NCBI RefSeq assembly: GCF_026805325.1
Contig: NZ_JAPRAT010000005.1
Location: 19,716 to 83,715 of the forward strand
Origin: Natronobacillus azotifigens
GTDB lineage: Bacteria; Bacillota; Bacilli; Bacillales; Amphibacillaceae
DNA length: 64,000 nucleotides
Direction: 5' to 3'
Shown here: positions 18,182-28,767 of the stretch, in pieces
Layout: every line of letters starts with the position of its first letter
Numbering within the stretch: the stretch's first letter is position 1
Made by a program: the position numbers and the translations under genes
The notes under the pieces: generated by a model
Told to the model about the DNA's origin: nothing
Databases searched by the model: none
Seen by the model: the letters and a program-made list of their open reading frames with translations, nothing else

Positions 18182-19159
18182 TTATTTTAATTTTTCTAAT
18201 GTTTCTAAATATTCATTAATTTCTTCATCTGGTAATGGAGCAAAACCTGTCTCTCCTGCAAAAGCATTTACATTTTCCACGAGATAAATTGCGTAATCCA
18301 ACACTTGTGGTTTTTCTTTTGCAGCATTCATATTTAAGTACGTGAAAACTGGTCTAGTGAAGTTTGCATATGCTCCATCTTCAGCAATCGTATCTAACGA
18401 TGGTTCTACTGGACCATCACCAAAATCTACTTGTACTGCTTGCAAACTATCTTTATTATTCACATAGTATCCAAATCCGAAAAACCCAATTGCATTTTTG
18501 TCTTGAGATATTAATGTCACTAGTGTTGAATATTCTTGTTGTAAATCAACATCATCAACCAAATCTGCTTTTTCCAAAATATTTTCATAAAAGAATTCAT
18601 ACGTTCCATGATTTTCATTTGGACCATACGTGTTAATTTTCTCCGAAGGCCAATCTGGATTAATATCTGACCAATTGCTTATATTGCCTTCCGCATGAAA
18701 TATACTAATTAATTCTTCTTCGGTCATTTCAGAAGCCCAGTTGTTATCTGGGTGAATAACAAACGTTAAACCATCTAATGCTACTTTTAATTCTTGTACT
18801 TCAATTCCTAAATCTGTTGCTGTAGCTAATTCTTCCTCTTTAATTTCACGGGAGGCATCATTAAAATCCGTGCCATTCTCGACTAAGAACTTTTGAAAGC
18901 CAGCACTTGTTCCAGAACGTCCTACTTCAACAGATACATTTTCTTGCTCGGCAACCATATACTCTTCTGCTACTCTTGCCATTAATGGATAAACTGTTCC
19001 AGAACCATCAATTACTACACTACCCTCTAATTCACCTGATGTTTGATTGTTCGAATCACTTTTTTTTGCACTTGCATCATCAGTCTCATCGCATGCAGTA
19101 ATAAAACCAATAAATAAAATAAGTAATGCAACTAACCCCAAACGTTTCATTTTTTTCAT
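18182..19159 (-). CDS. pstS: Phosphate-binding lipoprotein PstS
   Basis: The extracellular substrate-binding protein of the pst importer, about 325 residues. The signal peptide KRLGLVALLILFIGF ends in the lipobox ITAC, so the mature protein is lipid-anchored at that cysteine. Phosphate-site motifs include GSGTVYPLM and GRSGTSAGFQKF. An acidic, Asn-rich linker follows the cysteine. The ATG at 19159 is chosen because AGGGGG lies 9 nt before it; the upstream in-frame ATG lies before that site. It is the first gene of the operon, controlled by the Pho box at 19235-19273. Confidence 0.95.
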   Translation of the reverse strand: MKKMKRLGLVALLILFIGFITACDETDDASAKKSDSNNQTSGELEGSVVIDGSGTVYPLMARVAEEYMVAEQENVSVEVGRSGTSAGFQKFLVENGTDFNDASREIKEEELATATDLGIEVQELKVALDGLTFVIHPDNNWASEMTEEELISIFHAEGNISNWSDINPDWPSEKINTYGPNENHGTYEFFYENILEKADLVDDVDLQQEYSTLVTLISQDKNAIGFFGFGYYVNNKDSLQAVQVDFGDGPVEPSLDTIAEDGAYANFTRPVFTYLNMNAAKEKPQVLDYAIYLVENVNAFAGETGFAPLPDEEINEYLETLEKLK

Positions 19160-19234
19160 CAAGTATTTCCCCCTAGATTTCATGAATTATTATGGCTTGA
19201 CTACTTCAACCACAAATTCATCATAACTTGTTAG

Positions 19235-19273
19235 TTTTAACTGATCGTTAACCCAGCGTAAAGAAAATGTAAA
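19235..19273 (-). promoter_or_regulatory. Pho box (four PhoP half-sites) of the pst operon
   Basis: On the minus strand TTTACA, TTTACG, TTAACG and TTAAAA are spaced by exactly 5 bp each, an 11-bp period that puts them on one DNA face. This matches the B. subtilis PhoP consensus TT(A/T/C)ACA. A -10-like TATGAT lies 9 bp downstream and no good -35 is present, as expected for a PhoP-activated promoter. Confidence 0.9.
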
Positions 19274-19370
19274 CTTTATTTTCAACTAGAACATTTCTTA
19301 AAGTACATGACTAGCTTAAAAGATTTACATGATTCTTAATTATTCGTATTTGACACAGACGAATGGTCCT

Positions 19371-19410
19371 TACCCGCTACGTCAGAAAATGGGCTCCCTT
19401 TCCGTGGGAT
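19371..19410. repeat. R3 repeat fragment
   Basis: The block GGGCTCCCTTTCCGTGGG, with AAAAT before it, matches the complement of 7720-7755, including neighbouring GTCAGAAAATG. Only one arm of the hairpin remains. The rest of 19411-19680 shows no gene or clear signal. Confidence 0.55.
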
Positions 19411-19680
19411 TCAATTTCATTTGAGGAGCGGATAAGAAAATTTTTCGCTAGCACACAGTTTATGGATAATATTTAGTTGTAGACTAGCGTTAATAAAATT
19501 ATTACGTACTAGCGCTATTTTTCCCGGTATAATCATCCGTAAAGCTATTACTTCAAAACTACCAGGAAATTGTTTTTTGTGCTGGTGTAAAATCAGAGTC
19601 AACCGTATGGCTGGTTAAACTTAGATTAAGTAGGAAAAGAGCCTCCCCGACAAAATGATTAAAATTTTATTTTTTAAGTA

Positions 19681-19716
19681 AAAAAAGATAATCCCTGAAA
19701 ACAGAGATTATCTTTT
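19681..19716 (-). terminator. Terminator after dtd
   Basis: On the minus strand AAAAGATAATCTCTG pairs with CAGGGATTATCTTTT around TTTT and ends in a run of seven T. It closes the relA-dtd unit. Confidence 0.85.
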
Positions 19717-19721
19717 TAGCT

Positions 19722-20174
19722 TTATTTTTTTCGATCTTGACTATCTAAAATAATGGTTACAGGACCGTTATTGACAAGTTGAACGTCCATCATTGCTCCG
19801 AAAACACCTGTCTCTACTGTCATTCCTTCTGCAATGGCCAATTGATTGAACTGTTGGTACAATTTTTCAGCATGGTCTGGTTTAGCAGCTTGGATAAAGT
19901 TAGGCCTTCTTCCTTTGCGTGTGTCTGCGTAAAGTGTAAATTGAGAAACGGATAATATATCACCTTGAATATCCTTTAAAGATACGTTCATTTTTGCTTG
20001 ATCATCCTCAAATATTCGTAAGTTGATAATCTTTTGAAGAATATAGGTAACATCTTCTTCTACGTCATCGTGAGTAACACCAAGCAAAACAACCAAGCCC
20101 TGATCTATTTTTCCGACAATTTGACCTTCAACAGCTACACTAGCTTCTGTGACCCTCTGTATTATCGCTTTCAT
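19722..20174 (-). CDS. dtd: D-aminoacyl-tRNA deacylase
   Basis: A 150-residue dimeric enzyme that hydrolyses D-amino acids (and glycine on tRNA-Ala) from mischarged tRNA. Family signatures are the [15 protein letters not shown] block, with the catalytic Thr, and the cross-subunit motif NNGPVTI near the C-terminus (the Gly-cisPro site). The N-terminus [15 protein letters not shown] is typical. It follows relA by about 28 bp, as in B. subtilis (yrvI). Confidence 0.95.
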   Translation of the reverse strand: MKAIIQRVTEASVAVEGQIVGKIDQGLVVLLGVTHDDVEEDVTYILQKIINLRIFEDDQAKMNVSLKDIQGDILSVSQFTLYADTRKGRRPNFIQAAKPDHAEKLYQQFNQLAIAEGMTVETGVFGAMMDVQLVNNGPVTIILDSQDRKK

Positions 20175-20202
20175 ACCGACTCGTTCTCCTTACTATCTAT
20201 TA

Positions 20203-22392
20203 CTATTGTACGACTCGTTCAACGGTATATACATCTTTGATTTGTTTTAGGCGTTCCACAATTTTTCGTAAATGGTCAACATTCTGAATTAATAGGGTTA
20301 AATGAATGACTACAATCTTATTGCGATCAGACTTTCCACTTACTGCAATAATGTTCGTCCCAATTTCATTTACTGTTTGAAGCACATCGTTCAATAAACC
20401 ACGACGATCGTAACCGGAAATTTCCAAATAAACGTTGTAATGCTTGGAACTTGTTTCTTCCCACTCAACTTTCAACTCCCGATCTTTTGCTCCGTCTGCC
20501 ATGTTTGGGCAATCTTTACGATGAACGGAAACGCCGCGTCCTTTTGTAATAAAGCCAACAATTTCATCACCTGGAACAGGATTACAACATTTCGCAAGTC
20601 GTACAAGTAAATTATCTACTCCTTCTACTTTTACTCCGGAATGCTTTTTACCCGTTGATTTTGCTTTTGACGTATGTTTTTGTACTTGTTCGATCGTTTC
20701 TTCTAATTCTTTCTTTTGTTCTGATCGACGAATTTTATCCGTAAGTCTGGTTGCGATTTGTGATGCAGTTATCCCCTGGTAGCCAACAGCTGCATACATA
20801 TCATCAATGCTAATAAAATTGAAACGATCAGCAACTCGTTGCAAGTTTTCGTTGGTAAAAACTTCTTTCGGATCGAAATTCGATGATCGAACCTCTTTAT
20901 CCACCATTTCTTTTCCTTTTACAACATTTTCATCGCGTTGCTGCTTTTTAAAGAATTGTTTTATCTTATTTTTCGCTTGAGAAGTTTGGGCCATTTTCAT
21001 CCAATCACGTGATGGTCCATAGGAATGTTTCGATGTCATTACTTCTACAATATCTCCGTTTTTCAGAGGATAGTCTAAAGGTTCCATCTTTCCGTTAATT
21101 CGAGCACCGATCGTGTGGTTACCAACTTCTGTATGAATTTTATAAGCAAAGTCAATTGGAACAGATCCTTTTGGTAGTTCTATCACATCACCTTTTGGAG
21201 TAAATACATAAACCATATCTGCAAACAGCTCTACTTTAAGGGATTCCATAAATTCTTCTGCATCATGTGTTTCGCTCTGTGAATCTAATATTTCACGAAA
21301 CCAGGCGAGCTTCTTTTCGGAACTATCTTTCCCCTCAATTTTCGTTCCTTCTTTATAAGCCCAGTGAGCAGCAATTCCATATTCAGCAATTTCATGCATT
21401 TCTTTCGTTCTTATCTGCACTTCTAATGGAGCACCTTTTGGACCGATAACTGTTGTGTGCAAGGATTGATAAAGGTTTGGTTTTGGCATGGCAATATAGT
21501 CTTTAAATCTACCAGGCATCGGTTTCCAACACGTATGAATAATTCCAAGAACTGCGTAACAATCTTTAATACTGTTAACAATTATTCGAACCGCTAATAA
21601 ATCGTATATTTCATTAAACTGCTTATTCTGTAAAACCATTTTTCGATAAATACTGTATAAGTGCTTTGGGCGACCAGAAAATTCCGCTTCAATATTAACA
21701 TCTTCTAATTGATTCTGAACTTCTTTCATTACTTCTTCAATATAAAACTCTCGTTCTTGACGTTTTTGTTTCATTAAATTAACAATTCGATAATATTGTT
21801 GTGGGTTTAAATAACGCAAAGACGCATCTTCTAATTCCCATTTAATCGCCGAAATACCAAGTCGGTGTGCTAATGGTGCAAAAATTTCTAATGTTTCATT
21901 GGCGATTCTTCGTTGTTTTTCAGGAGGCATGTGCTTCAATGTTCGCATGTTGTGCATACGATCGGCAAGCTTAATTAGGATGACCCTTATGTCTTTGGAC
22001 ATCGCAATAAACATTTTCCGGTGATTCTCTGCCTGTTGTGCTTCTTTAGACATATAGCGAATCTTACCTAATTTCGTTACGCCATCAACTAACATAGCAA
22101 CCTCACTACTAAATTCTTCGGTTAAATCTTCTATCGTAAATTCTGTATCCTCAACAACATCGTGTAAGAATCCGCTCGCAATTGTTTCAGCATCTAAGCC
22201 TAAATGAACTAATATCCCTGCCACTTGAATTGGATGGATGATATACGGTTCACCAGATCGTCTGAATTGGTTTTCGTGTGCTTTTTTGGCATATTCAAAA
22301 GCACGACGAATAAAAGCAGTATCATCCTCAGAAAGATACTGTGCAGCTTGATCTATTACATCTTGTGCTGTCAAAATGTTTTCTTTCGACAT
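20203..22392 (-). CDS. relA: Bifunctional (p)ppGpp synthetase/hydrolase RelA
   Basis: A long RSH protein of about 729 residues that makes and degrades (p)ppGpp in the stringent response. The HD hydrolase domain keeps FLHDVVEDT near residue 75. The synthetase domain shows the KDYIAMPKPNLYQSLHTTVIG region, followed by TGS (VFTPKGDVIELP), a conserved-cysteine stretch (AKCCNPVPGDEIVGF) and a C-terminal ACT domain. Start at 22392: AAGGG lies 7 nt upstream, and MSKENILTAQDVID aligns with the B. subtilis start; the ATG 33 bp upstream is less likely. In the apt-relA-dtd order found in B. subtilis. Confidence 0.96.
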   Translation of the reverse strand: MSKENILTAQDVIDQAAQYLSEDDTAFIRRAFEYAKKAHENQFRRSGEPYIIHPIQVAGILVHLGLDAETIASGFLHDVVEDTEFTIEDLTEEFSSEVAMLVDGVTKLGKIRYMSKEAQQAENHRKMFIAMSKDIRVILIKLADRMHNMRTLKHMPPEKQRRIANETLEIFAPLAHRLGISAIKWELEDASLRYLNPQQYYRIVNLMKQKRQEREFYIEEVMKEVQNQLEDVNIEAEFSGRPKHLYSIYRKMVLQNKQFNEIYDLLAVRIIVNSIKDCYAVLGIIHTCWKPMPGRFKDYIAMPKPNLYQSLHTTVIGPKGAPLEVQIRTKEMHEIAEYGIAAHWAYKEGTKIEGKDSSEKKLAWFREILDSQSETHDAEEFMESLKVELFADMVYVFTPKGDVIELPKGSVPIDFAYKIHTEVGNHTIGARINGKMEPLDYPLKNGDIVEVMTSKHSYGPSRDWMKMAQTSQAKNKIKQFFKKQQRDENVVKGKEMVDKEVRSSNFDPKEVFTNENLQRVADRFNFISIDDMYAAVGYQGITASQIATRLTDKIRRSEQKKELEETIEQVQKHTSKAKSTGKKHSGVKVEGVDNLLVRLAKCCNPVPGDEIVGFITKGRGVSVHRKDCPNMADGAKDRELKVEWEETSSKHYNVYLEISGYDRRGLLNDVLQTVNEIGTNIIAVSGKSDRNKIVVIHLTLLIQNVDHLRKIVERLKQIKDVYTVERVVQ

Positions 22393-22532
22393 ATGATCAC
22401 CCTTGTCCTTTTGCCCTTTGTTCATTTAGAATTTTTCATGTTTTTCTTACTGTATTCTCTATAATAACATGTATTCTTTTAATTTTATAACATTTATCAG
22501 CAATTTTTCAACAATATCCGCCAAATAGTAAA

Positions 22533-22915
22533 AACAAAAGTGCAGAGCGCCGGTTAAAAACGTAGCAACTGGAGCGAATCAATCGAGATAAAGTGAAACT
22601 TCAATCAGTGGGGGTTTTTAGGTATTTCCCCGATTGTTAGTCCTAAAGGATGACCTAAAGGCCCTTGAACCATTCGGGGTGCTAGCGTCCGTTACTCCCA
22701 CTGTAACAACTTGCTTTTCTCATTATTTTGAAGTGGGAGTCTTACGGACGGTTGCTCCGGGATAAAGGAATCGCGTTTTGCTTGCGAACCGATGATTACT
22801 TATCGTAGATTGCTTCGTGAAGTTGCCTAGTTTTTGGTGCTTGGAGCTGGACGTGGCTATATCTGTTCTGAAAAGTTTTCAACAGCCAACGCAATTTTAA
22901 AATTTCCTGGACTAA
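22533..22915 (+). repeat. R2 palindromic repeat copy 2 (interrupted by R1)
   Basis: Left part 22533-22592 and right part 22767-22915 together match R2 copy 1 at about 90 per cent by eye: GCAGAGCGCCGGTTAAAAA, GAGCGAATCAATCGAGATAAA, then GGAATCGCGTTTTGCTTGCGAA to TTTCCT. Between them sits R1 copy C. Confidence 0.85.
22593..22761 (+). repeat. R1 repeat copy C (full length, nested in R2)
   Basis: A 169-bp full element from GTGAAACTTC to GCTCCGGG, flanked by ATAAA at 22588-22592 and 22762-22766. R2 copies 1 and 3 have a single ATAAAGGAATC here, so the insertion duplicated ATAAA. The right hairpin pairs CGTCCGTTACTCCCACT with AAGTGGGAGTCTTACGGACG. Confidence 0.92.
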
Positions 22916-22916
22916 A

Positions 22917-22950
22917 ATAAAGGAGTACCTTTTAGAAAAGATACCCCCTA
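22917..22950 (-). terminator. Terminator after apt
   Basis: On the minus strand GGGGTATC pairs with GGTACTCC around TTTTCTAAAA, followed by TTTATTTTAG. Confidence 0.7.
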
Positions 22951-22957
22951 CACATTA

Positions 22958-23470
22958 TTAGTATGTCATTAATGTTAGTACGTCATAGTCTTTTAATTTC
23001 TCACGACCATTTAAATACGTTAGCTCGATTAAGAAAGCACACCCAACGACAATGCCACCTAATTCTTCTACTAGTTTGATGGTTGCTTCAATTGTACCAC
23101 CCGTAGCTAATAAATCATCCGTAATCAAAACACGTTGTCCAGGTTGGATCGCATCTTTGTGGATAGTTAGTACATCTTTACCATATTCTAAACCATAATC
23201 AACTTTAATTACTTCTCGTGGTAATTTCCCTTCTTTTCTTACTGGAGCAAAACCAATCTCCAATGCATAAGATACAGGACATCCAACAATAAAGCCTCGC
23301 GCTTCTGGTCCAACAATAATATCAACATTTTGTTGTTTTGCATACGCAACAATTTCATCTACTGCTGATTTATATGCAGTTCCATTATCCATTAATGTAG
23401 TAATATCTTTAAACTGAATCCCTTCTTTTGGCCAGTCCTCTACCACCGTAATATATTGTTTATAATCCAT
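22958..23470 (-). CDS. apt: Adenine phosphoribosyltransferase
   Basis: A 170-residue purine salvage enzyme joining adenine to PRPP to give AMP. The PRPP-binding loop is [13 protein letters not shown] near residue 117; the N-terminal [11 protein letters not shown] and GPEARGF are APT-specific. It overlaps the 3' end of recJ by 11 bp, so translation is probably coupled. Gene order recJ-apt-relA matches B. subtilis. Confidence 0.97.
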   Translation of the reverse strand: MDYKQYITVVEDWPKEGIQFKDITTLMDNGTAYKSAVDEIVAYAKQQNVDIIVGPEARGFIVGCPVSYALEIGFAPVRKEGKLPREVIKVDYGLEYGKDVLTIHKDAIQPGQRVLITDDLLATGGTIEATIKLVEELGGIVVGCAFLIELTYLNGREKLKDYDVLTLMTY

Positions 23471-25808
23471 AAACTTTTTCCTCCTCTATAGAGCTCGTTT
23501 GCTCTATCTGACTACTTATCCATTGTTTGAGTTCTCGATAATTTGAATAGTATAGTAATTGTTCGATTTTACTTTGTTTGAGTGAGTTTTGGTAATGAAG
23601 CGATTCAGTCAAATTCCGCTTTTTCACTTGTTCGTTCGGCTCAACTACTCCATTCGTTATTTTAACAAATTCAAGCTCAGAAAACACTTGGATAATGAAA
23701 TCTATTTTATTTTTTTTCCAACCTTTGTGCTTACTTAATAATAGTAGCTCTGTATCCTGATTAAATGTACCTCTTTTGATTAACATCGAATAAAACCATT
23801 TAAAATCCTCTCGGCTTGGCAATGATTCCATGTAATGTTGCTGTTCCAATCGATAACACGTAAAAATGTTTTTCCATTCTACTTGTGAAAGGACTTCTGT
23901 TAAGTGTTGTAACTCGCTTGGCAAATCAAGCAAAATTAAATTCGCCATATTTCGCGTCTGTATCTCCCCGAAATTTCCTTGCCATTCTTTATAAGAAACG
24001 ACGGGTAAATTACATTTAGTATTGGAATTTGATTGAAAGCTTACACAAATGGTATCTGCCTCGGTAAGGTGTTGAATTTGGCGTTCCCATAAGTTTGAAC
24101 CACGATAATCAAACAATTGCCATTCAGACACCCCAATATCTTGTAACATAAATTGGGGAGACTTCTTACCATTCCATTCATTCACTTGCAAAGTACCAAC
24201 AATTTCCACTTCCGCCTCTTTTGAAATTGCATGAAAGTGTTCTCCCATACCAAAACCAACGGCAGGTAGTTGATGGAAACCATCCGTAAAAGTTATTTTT
24301 AAATGATTTTTCTTCGTGCCGATTTGTCTCTGTTCATTCACTTTGGCTTTCACGTAAAATAAGGGTTTTGGATTGGCCATGCCAAAAGGAGCAAGTTGAT
24401 TAATTTCTTGAATAACAGATAAATCAATCTCATCAAGTTTTAGCTCCCCATCAATATGCAGTTGTTCTTTAAAATCATCTTGTTCCAACTGTTCACTAGC
24501 CAATGTGTTTAATCTTGCTCTCAGCTTGTCTACATTTTCGATAGGTAAAGTCATGCCAGCTGCTTGAGCATGTCCTCCAAATTGATGGAATAGTTCTTTG
24601 CATTGCATTCCGTTTTGAAACAAGTCAAAAGCATCAATACTTCTTGCTGATCCTTTTGCTCGATTTTGTTCAGGGTCTAAAGTTAAACAAATAGCTGGTC
24701 GTTGAAAAGTACGAACAAGCTTGGAAGCAACAATCCCAAGTACGCCTTGGTTCCAACCTGCTTTTGCTACAACAATTACCTGCTTGTTTTCTTCTTCGTT
24801 CTCGGTTACTATTGCAATTGCCTCCTGAACAATAGCCTCAACGATCTGCTTGCGTTCTTGATTTATCTGATTAATATTGCTCGCAATTTCATGAGCCTCT
24901 TCGATATCTTCAGTTAATAATAACTCAACTGCTGGATATGCCGTTTGCAAACGCCCTACTGCATTAATTCGTGGACCAATCAAAAAGCCAACGTCTTCTT
25001 CGGTTACTGATTCTTTTATTCCCGAAACTTCTTTCAACGCTTGAAAACCTGGGCGTTTGGAATTAGTAATTGCCTTCAATCCGTAATAAGCAAGAATTCT
25101 ATTCTCATCAACTAAGGGTACCAAATCTGCAATGGTACCAATTACAACAAAATCAAGCAGTTGTTCAGGAAAGTACCCAAGTAAATACTGAGCCAATTTA
25201 AAAGCAACCCCAACTCCAGCTAGTTCTTTAAAAGGATACTCTTTAGAACATTTTGGGTGGATGATTGCATATGCTTCTGGTAACTCTTCTTGTACCTCGT
25301 GGTGATCCGTAATTATTAAATCCAGTCCTAGTTCACCTGCAACTCGAGCTGGTTCTATTGCTGCAATCCCAGTATCTACCGTGATAATTAAGCTGAATCC
25401 CTGATTTTTAGCTTCTTTAAAGGCTTCTTCGTTTGGTCCATAACCTTCTGTAAAGCGGTTCGGTATATAATAATCACACATCGCTCCTAATTCACGAAGT
25501 GCTTCAACTAATAGAGCAGTTGCGCTTACCCCATCTGCATCATAATCACCAAAAACCAAAATACTTTCTCCAGTTTCAATTGCCTGCATGATCCGCTCTT
25601 TTGATTTTTCCATTCCAGAAATCATACTTGGATCATATAAATCTGTTAGACTCGGTGTTAGAAACCGTTTAATTTCTGCTTCAGCTATTATTCCTCTTTT
25701 TTGCAATAAACGCTTTACCGTTGGTGAAATGTTCATATCATCTAAAGCTTTTTCCATTTGATCTGCTTCTTTATATGTAAAGTTCCATTTCATCTGTCTT
25801 TCTAACAT
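23460..25808 (-). CDS. recJ: Single-stranded-DNA-specific exonuclease RecJ
   Basis: A 782-residue DHH-family 5'-3' exonuclease of recombination and mismatch repair. Manganese-site motifs are [35 protein letters not shown] and [10 protein letters not shown]. The DHHA1 [12 protein letters not shown] motif lies near residue 408, followed by the OB fold. A Firmicute-type C-terminal extension of about 200 residues is present, with less conserved sequence. The start ATG follows AGGGGTG. Confidence 0.96.
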   Translation of the reverse strand: MLERQMKWNFTYKEADQMEKALDDMNISPTVKRLLQKRGIIAEAEIKRFLTPSLTDLYDPSMISGMEKSKERIMQAIETGESILVFGDYDADGVSATALLVEALRELGAMCDYYIPNRFTEGYGPNEEAFKEAKNQGFSLIITVDTGIAAIEPARVAGELGLDLIITDHHEVQEELPEAYAIIHPKCSKEYPFKELAGVGVAFKLAQYLLGYFPEQLLDFVVIGTIADLVPLVDENRILAYYGLKAITNSKRPGFQALKEVSGIKESVTEEDVGFLIGPRINAVGRLQTAYPAVELLLTEDIEEAHEIASNINQINQERKQIVEAIVQEAIAIVTENEEENKQVIVVAKAGWNQGVLGIVASKLVRTFQRPAICLTLDPEQNRAKGSARSIDAFDLFQNGMQCKELFHQFGGHAQAAGMTLPIENVDKLRARLNTLASEQLEQDDFKEQLHIDGELKLDEIDLSVIQEINQLAPFGMANPKPLFYVKAKVNEQRQIGTKKNHLKITFTDGFHQLPAVGFGMGEHFHAISKEAEVEIVGTLQVNEWNGKKSPQFMLQDIGVSEWQLFDYRGSNLWERQIQHLTEADTICVSFQSNSNTKCNLPVVSYKEWQGNFGEIQTRNMANLILLDLPSELQHLTEVLSQVEWKNIFTCYRLEQQHYMESLPSREDFKWFYSMLIKRGTFNQDTELLLLSKHKGWKKNKIDFIIQVFSELEFVKITNGVVEPNEQVKKRNLTESLHYQNSLKQSKIEQLLYYSNYRELKQWISSQIEQTSSIEEEKVYGL

Positions 25809-25869
25809 AAATTCACCCCTGACTCACTTATTATACTAGAGTGTGTCAGGGGGTTCAAACGAAATCGTA

Positions 25870-26214
25870 TTACTTTTCTATTTGATTTTGAGTATCTGAT
25901 CTTTCTTCACTTGAAGTTTCGAAAAATTCACCTTCTGTAATTTCTATATCTTCAGCTGGTTGATTTATTCGTAGTTTTTCATTTTCTTCTTTCAATACCT
26001 TCATTTCTCGTTGTAATCGTAACAAATGGAAAATACCAAATCCACCTGTAATTAAACCACCCATTAAAACAGAGATAAGTATGACTAGAATTAAAGGGGC
26101 CTCACCAGTCGTAAATAAATAATTTACTTCTACTGGATCCACATTAATAACCGCAAATATTGCGACGATTAGGGCAAACACTAGCGCAGAGATAATATAC
26201 GTTTGTCCTCTCAT
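25870..26214 (-). CDS. LapA-domain membrane protein (YrvD-like)
   Basis: About 114 residues with two transmembrane helices (YIISALVFALIVAIFAVINV and ILVILISVLMGGLITGGF) followed by a cytoplasmic coiled coil (LQREMKVLKEENEKLRIN) and an acidic tail. This is the LapA/DUF1049 layout; in enterobacteria LapA is linked to lipopolysaccharide assembly, but in Gram-positives the role is unknown. The ATG at 26214 has GAGGTGG 5 nt before it and is preferred to the GTG at 26223. It lies between secDF and recJ, as yrvD does. Confidence 0.85.
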   Translation of the reverse strand: MRGQTYIISALVFALIVAIFAVINVDPVEVNYLFTTGEAPLILVILISVLMGGLITGGFGIFHLLRLQREMKVLKEENEKLRINQPAEDIEITEGEFFETSSEERSDTQNQIEK

Positions 26215-26271
26215 TTCATCCACCTCTTCTCAAAAAATAAAATTGCAGTAAGTTCTGTTATGTTTACCACA

Positions 26272-26310
26272 TAAAAACGCTCCCTAAACGTAGCAGTTTT
26301 TGGGAGCGAA
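26272..26310 (-). terminator. Terminator after secDF
   Basis: On the minus strand CGCTCCC pairs with GGGAGCG across a 17-nt loop that can itself pair (AAAAAC/GTTT), followed by TTTTT. Confidence 0.75.
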
Positions 26311-26316
26311 TATTTT

Positions 26317-28572
26317 TTAAACTTGTGGAGCATCATTTCGTTGTTTTTCAACATAAACTATTGGCTTTTCTTTAATATTTCTACCTCTCCATATTAACCA
26401 AACTTGTGCCGCAATAAATTGGGATGAGTACATACCTGCTAACAATCCTACGACTAAGGCAAAGGAGAAATTCGTAATGGCTGCTGCACCAAATATATAC
26501 AAGGCAAGTGCAGCGACAACTACAGTTAAGACCGTATTGATACTTCTTGCTAATGTCTGCATTAAACTATTATTTACGATTTTTGCTAACTCATCAAAAG
26601 AACGTACACGTTTCTTTATCTTTAAGTTTTCACGAATCCGGTCAAACGTAACGATCGTATCGTTAATCGAATACCCCACAATGGTTAATATCGCAGCAAT
26701 AATCGTAACATTAAACTCAATTTGTGTCATGCTAAAAACAGCTAGAATAAAGAAAGCGTCATGTAGTAACGCAACAATAGCGGTTACTGCAAAATAAAAT
26801 TCAAATCGGATCGTAACATAAATAATGATCCCAATCGCTGCATATAGGACAGCTAAAAAGGCATTACGAGCAAGTTCTTGACCAACAACAGGAGAAACCG
26901 TACTTGAATTTGGTTCAGAACCATATAATTCTTCAAAATGAGCACGCAATTCTGCAATTGTTTCTTGTCCCAATTGCTCGTCAAAACGCGCAACGGCAAT
27001 CTCATTATTGTTTCCGGAAAAAACAATATTTTGTGGCTCTAAATCAATTTCTGCAAAATCATTCATGATCTGATCAGCATCTACAGGATCTTCCGTATTA
27101 ATCTCAATTCGAGAACCACTAGTGAAATGAATACTTAAATTAAGTCCCAGTGTACTAAGGAAGACAACACCTGCAAGCATTAATGTACCTGATATAATAA
27201 AGAATTTTTTCCGGTGTTTAACAAAATCAAATTGTTTTCCAAAAAAGGTTGGTTCAATTGGGGTCGGATCAGAGATCGATTGAATTTGATTATCTTTCAG
27301 TCCGAACCAAGTATGACGTTTATTTAAAACACGACTTTTCACCCATAAACCTAAGAAGAACCTAGAAATAAACACTGCTGTTACAAAACTTAAAACGATA
27401 CTGACAATAAGCAGTGTTGCAAAACCCTTCACAGAGCTTGTACCAAAAATGAACAAGACCGTCGCTGCAATCAATGTCGTAATATTCGCGTCAAAGATCG
27501 TTGACATTGAGTTTTTATTCGCCGCGTCGAACGCTGCAATCATGGATTTCCCTTGCTTTAATTCTTCTTTCATTCGTTCAAATGTAATGATGTTGGCGTC
27601 TACAGCCATCCCTACACCTAGAATTAATGCTGCAATTCCCGGTAATGTTAATACACCATTCATCCAACCAAATACAAGTAACACCAAATATATATACAAA
27701 CTTAAAGTGACTACCGAGATAAGTCCTGGAAAACGATAATAACCAATCATAAAGAGAAAAATAAATAATATACCGAGCGCACCAGCGAAAATCGTCTGAC
27801 TCATTGCATCCATTCCAAACTGCGCACTAACGGAATCTGTAGATTCTTCAATCAAATTAACAGGCAAAGACCCTGCGTTTAAAATATCTGCTAACTGTTG
27901 AGCTGATTGAACGGTGAAAGACCCAGAGATTACTACTGTACTTTGATTGAGCACATCTCGGATCACAGGTGCCGAAATATATTTAGGATCCGCTTTTTGT
28001 GACTCTTCTTGATAAGAATCTCCCTCTTCATAATCCATCCAAATAACCAATTGATTGCTTAACGATTGATCTTCTAGAATCGTTCGGGTTACTTCCCCAA
28101 AAAGGTTCCCATCTTGTAGTTGAACCGATACAATCGGTTGATTGGTTTGTGGATCAAAATCTTGTCGCGCTCCACCCTCAACTAAATCTGATCCATCTAA
28201 GTACTCTCGATCTTCTACATCACGAAATGATAGTCGAGCGGAGGTTGCTAACAATTCACGAGCTTCATCTTCATTTTCTATGCCCGCTAACTGGACACGA
28301 ATACGATTTGGCTCTTCAATATCAAAGTTTGGCTCACTGACTCCTAACACATCTACTCGTTGACGTAAAGATTGAACTGTTGCGTCCAATACGCCAGTCG
28401 TAATTTCTTGATCTTCATTTAAGGGTTCTACTTGATAAAGAATCTCTACCCCACCCTGTAGATCTAAGCCTAGATTCATATCTCTAGTGATTCCTGTAAC
28501 TGTTGTTCCAACAACTGCCGCTAACGTTAGAACAATAAGAAAAAAGGCAATCACTCTGCCTCGTTTTATCAT
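26317..28572 (-). CDS. secDF: Protein translocase SecDF fusion
   Basis: A fused SecD-SecF of about 751 residues, the form typical of Bacillus, using the proton gradient to aid Sec export. Twelve transmembrane segments are expected. SecD motifs include LGLDLQGGVEILY and GMAVDANIITFERMKEE; SecF motifs include FTSGSRIEI and GYSINDTIVTFDRIRE. The large extracellular P1 domain occupies about residues 50-250. The ATG at 28572 (MIKRGRVIAFF) is preferred because the ribosome site GGAGGAGG lies between it and the GTG 21 bp upstream. Confidence 0.96.
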   Translation of the reverse strand: MIKRGRVIAFFLIVLTLAAVVGTTVTGITRDMNLGLDLQGGVEILYQVEPLNEDQEITTGVLDATVQSLRQRVDVLGVSEPNFDIEEPNRIRVQLAGIENEDEARELLATSARLSFRDVEDREYLDGSDLVEGGARQDFDPQTNQPIVSVQLQDGNLFGEVTRTILEDQSLSNQLVIWMDYEEGDSYQEESQKADPKYISAPVIRDVLNQSTVVISGSFTVQSAQQLADILNAGSLPVNLIEESTDSVSAQFGMDAMSQTIFAGALGILFIFLFMIGYYRFPGLISVVTLSLYIYLVLLVFGWMNGVLTLPGIAALILGVGMAVDANIITFERMKEELKQGKSMIAAFDAANKNSMSTIFDANITTLIAATVLFIFGTSSVKGFATLLIVSIVLSFVTAVFISRFFLGLWVKSRVLNKRHTWFGLKDNQIQSISDPTPIEPTFFGKQFDFVKHRKKFFIISGTLMLAGVVFLSTLGLNLSIHFTSGSRIEINTEDPVDADQIMNDFAEIDLEPQNIVFSGNNNEIAVARFDEQLGQETIAELRAHFEELYGSEPNSSTVSPVVGQELARNAFLAVLYAAIGIIIYVTIRFEFYFAVTAIVALLHDAFFILAVFSMTQIEFNVTIIAAILTIVGYSINDTIVTFDRIRENLKIKKRVRSFDELAKIVNNSLMQTLARSINTVLTVVVAALALYIFGAAAITNFSFALVVGLLAGMYSSQFIAAQVWLIWRGRNIKEKPIVYVEKQRNDAPQV

Positions 28573-28767
28573 ATAATCTTGTGCCTCCTCCACGTTACTT
28601 ACTTTTTTAAAAGTACGTGTATTATCTTATTTCTATTTACTCTTTTATCTCGAATATAACCAGGAAAACAAACTCCCAAATGTATTATGATACCTTTAGC
28701 AATCGTTGTCAATTATCGATGTTAAATTTTCGTGTAAGTATCGGAGGTTTCTCCAAATCTTTTTCGA

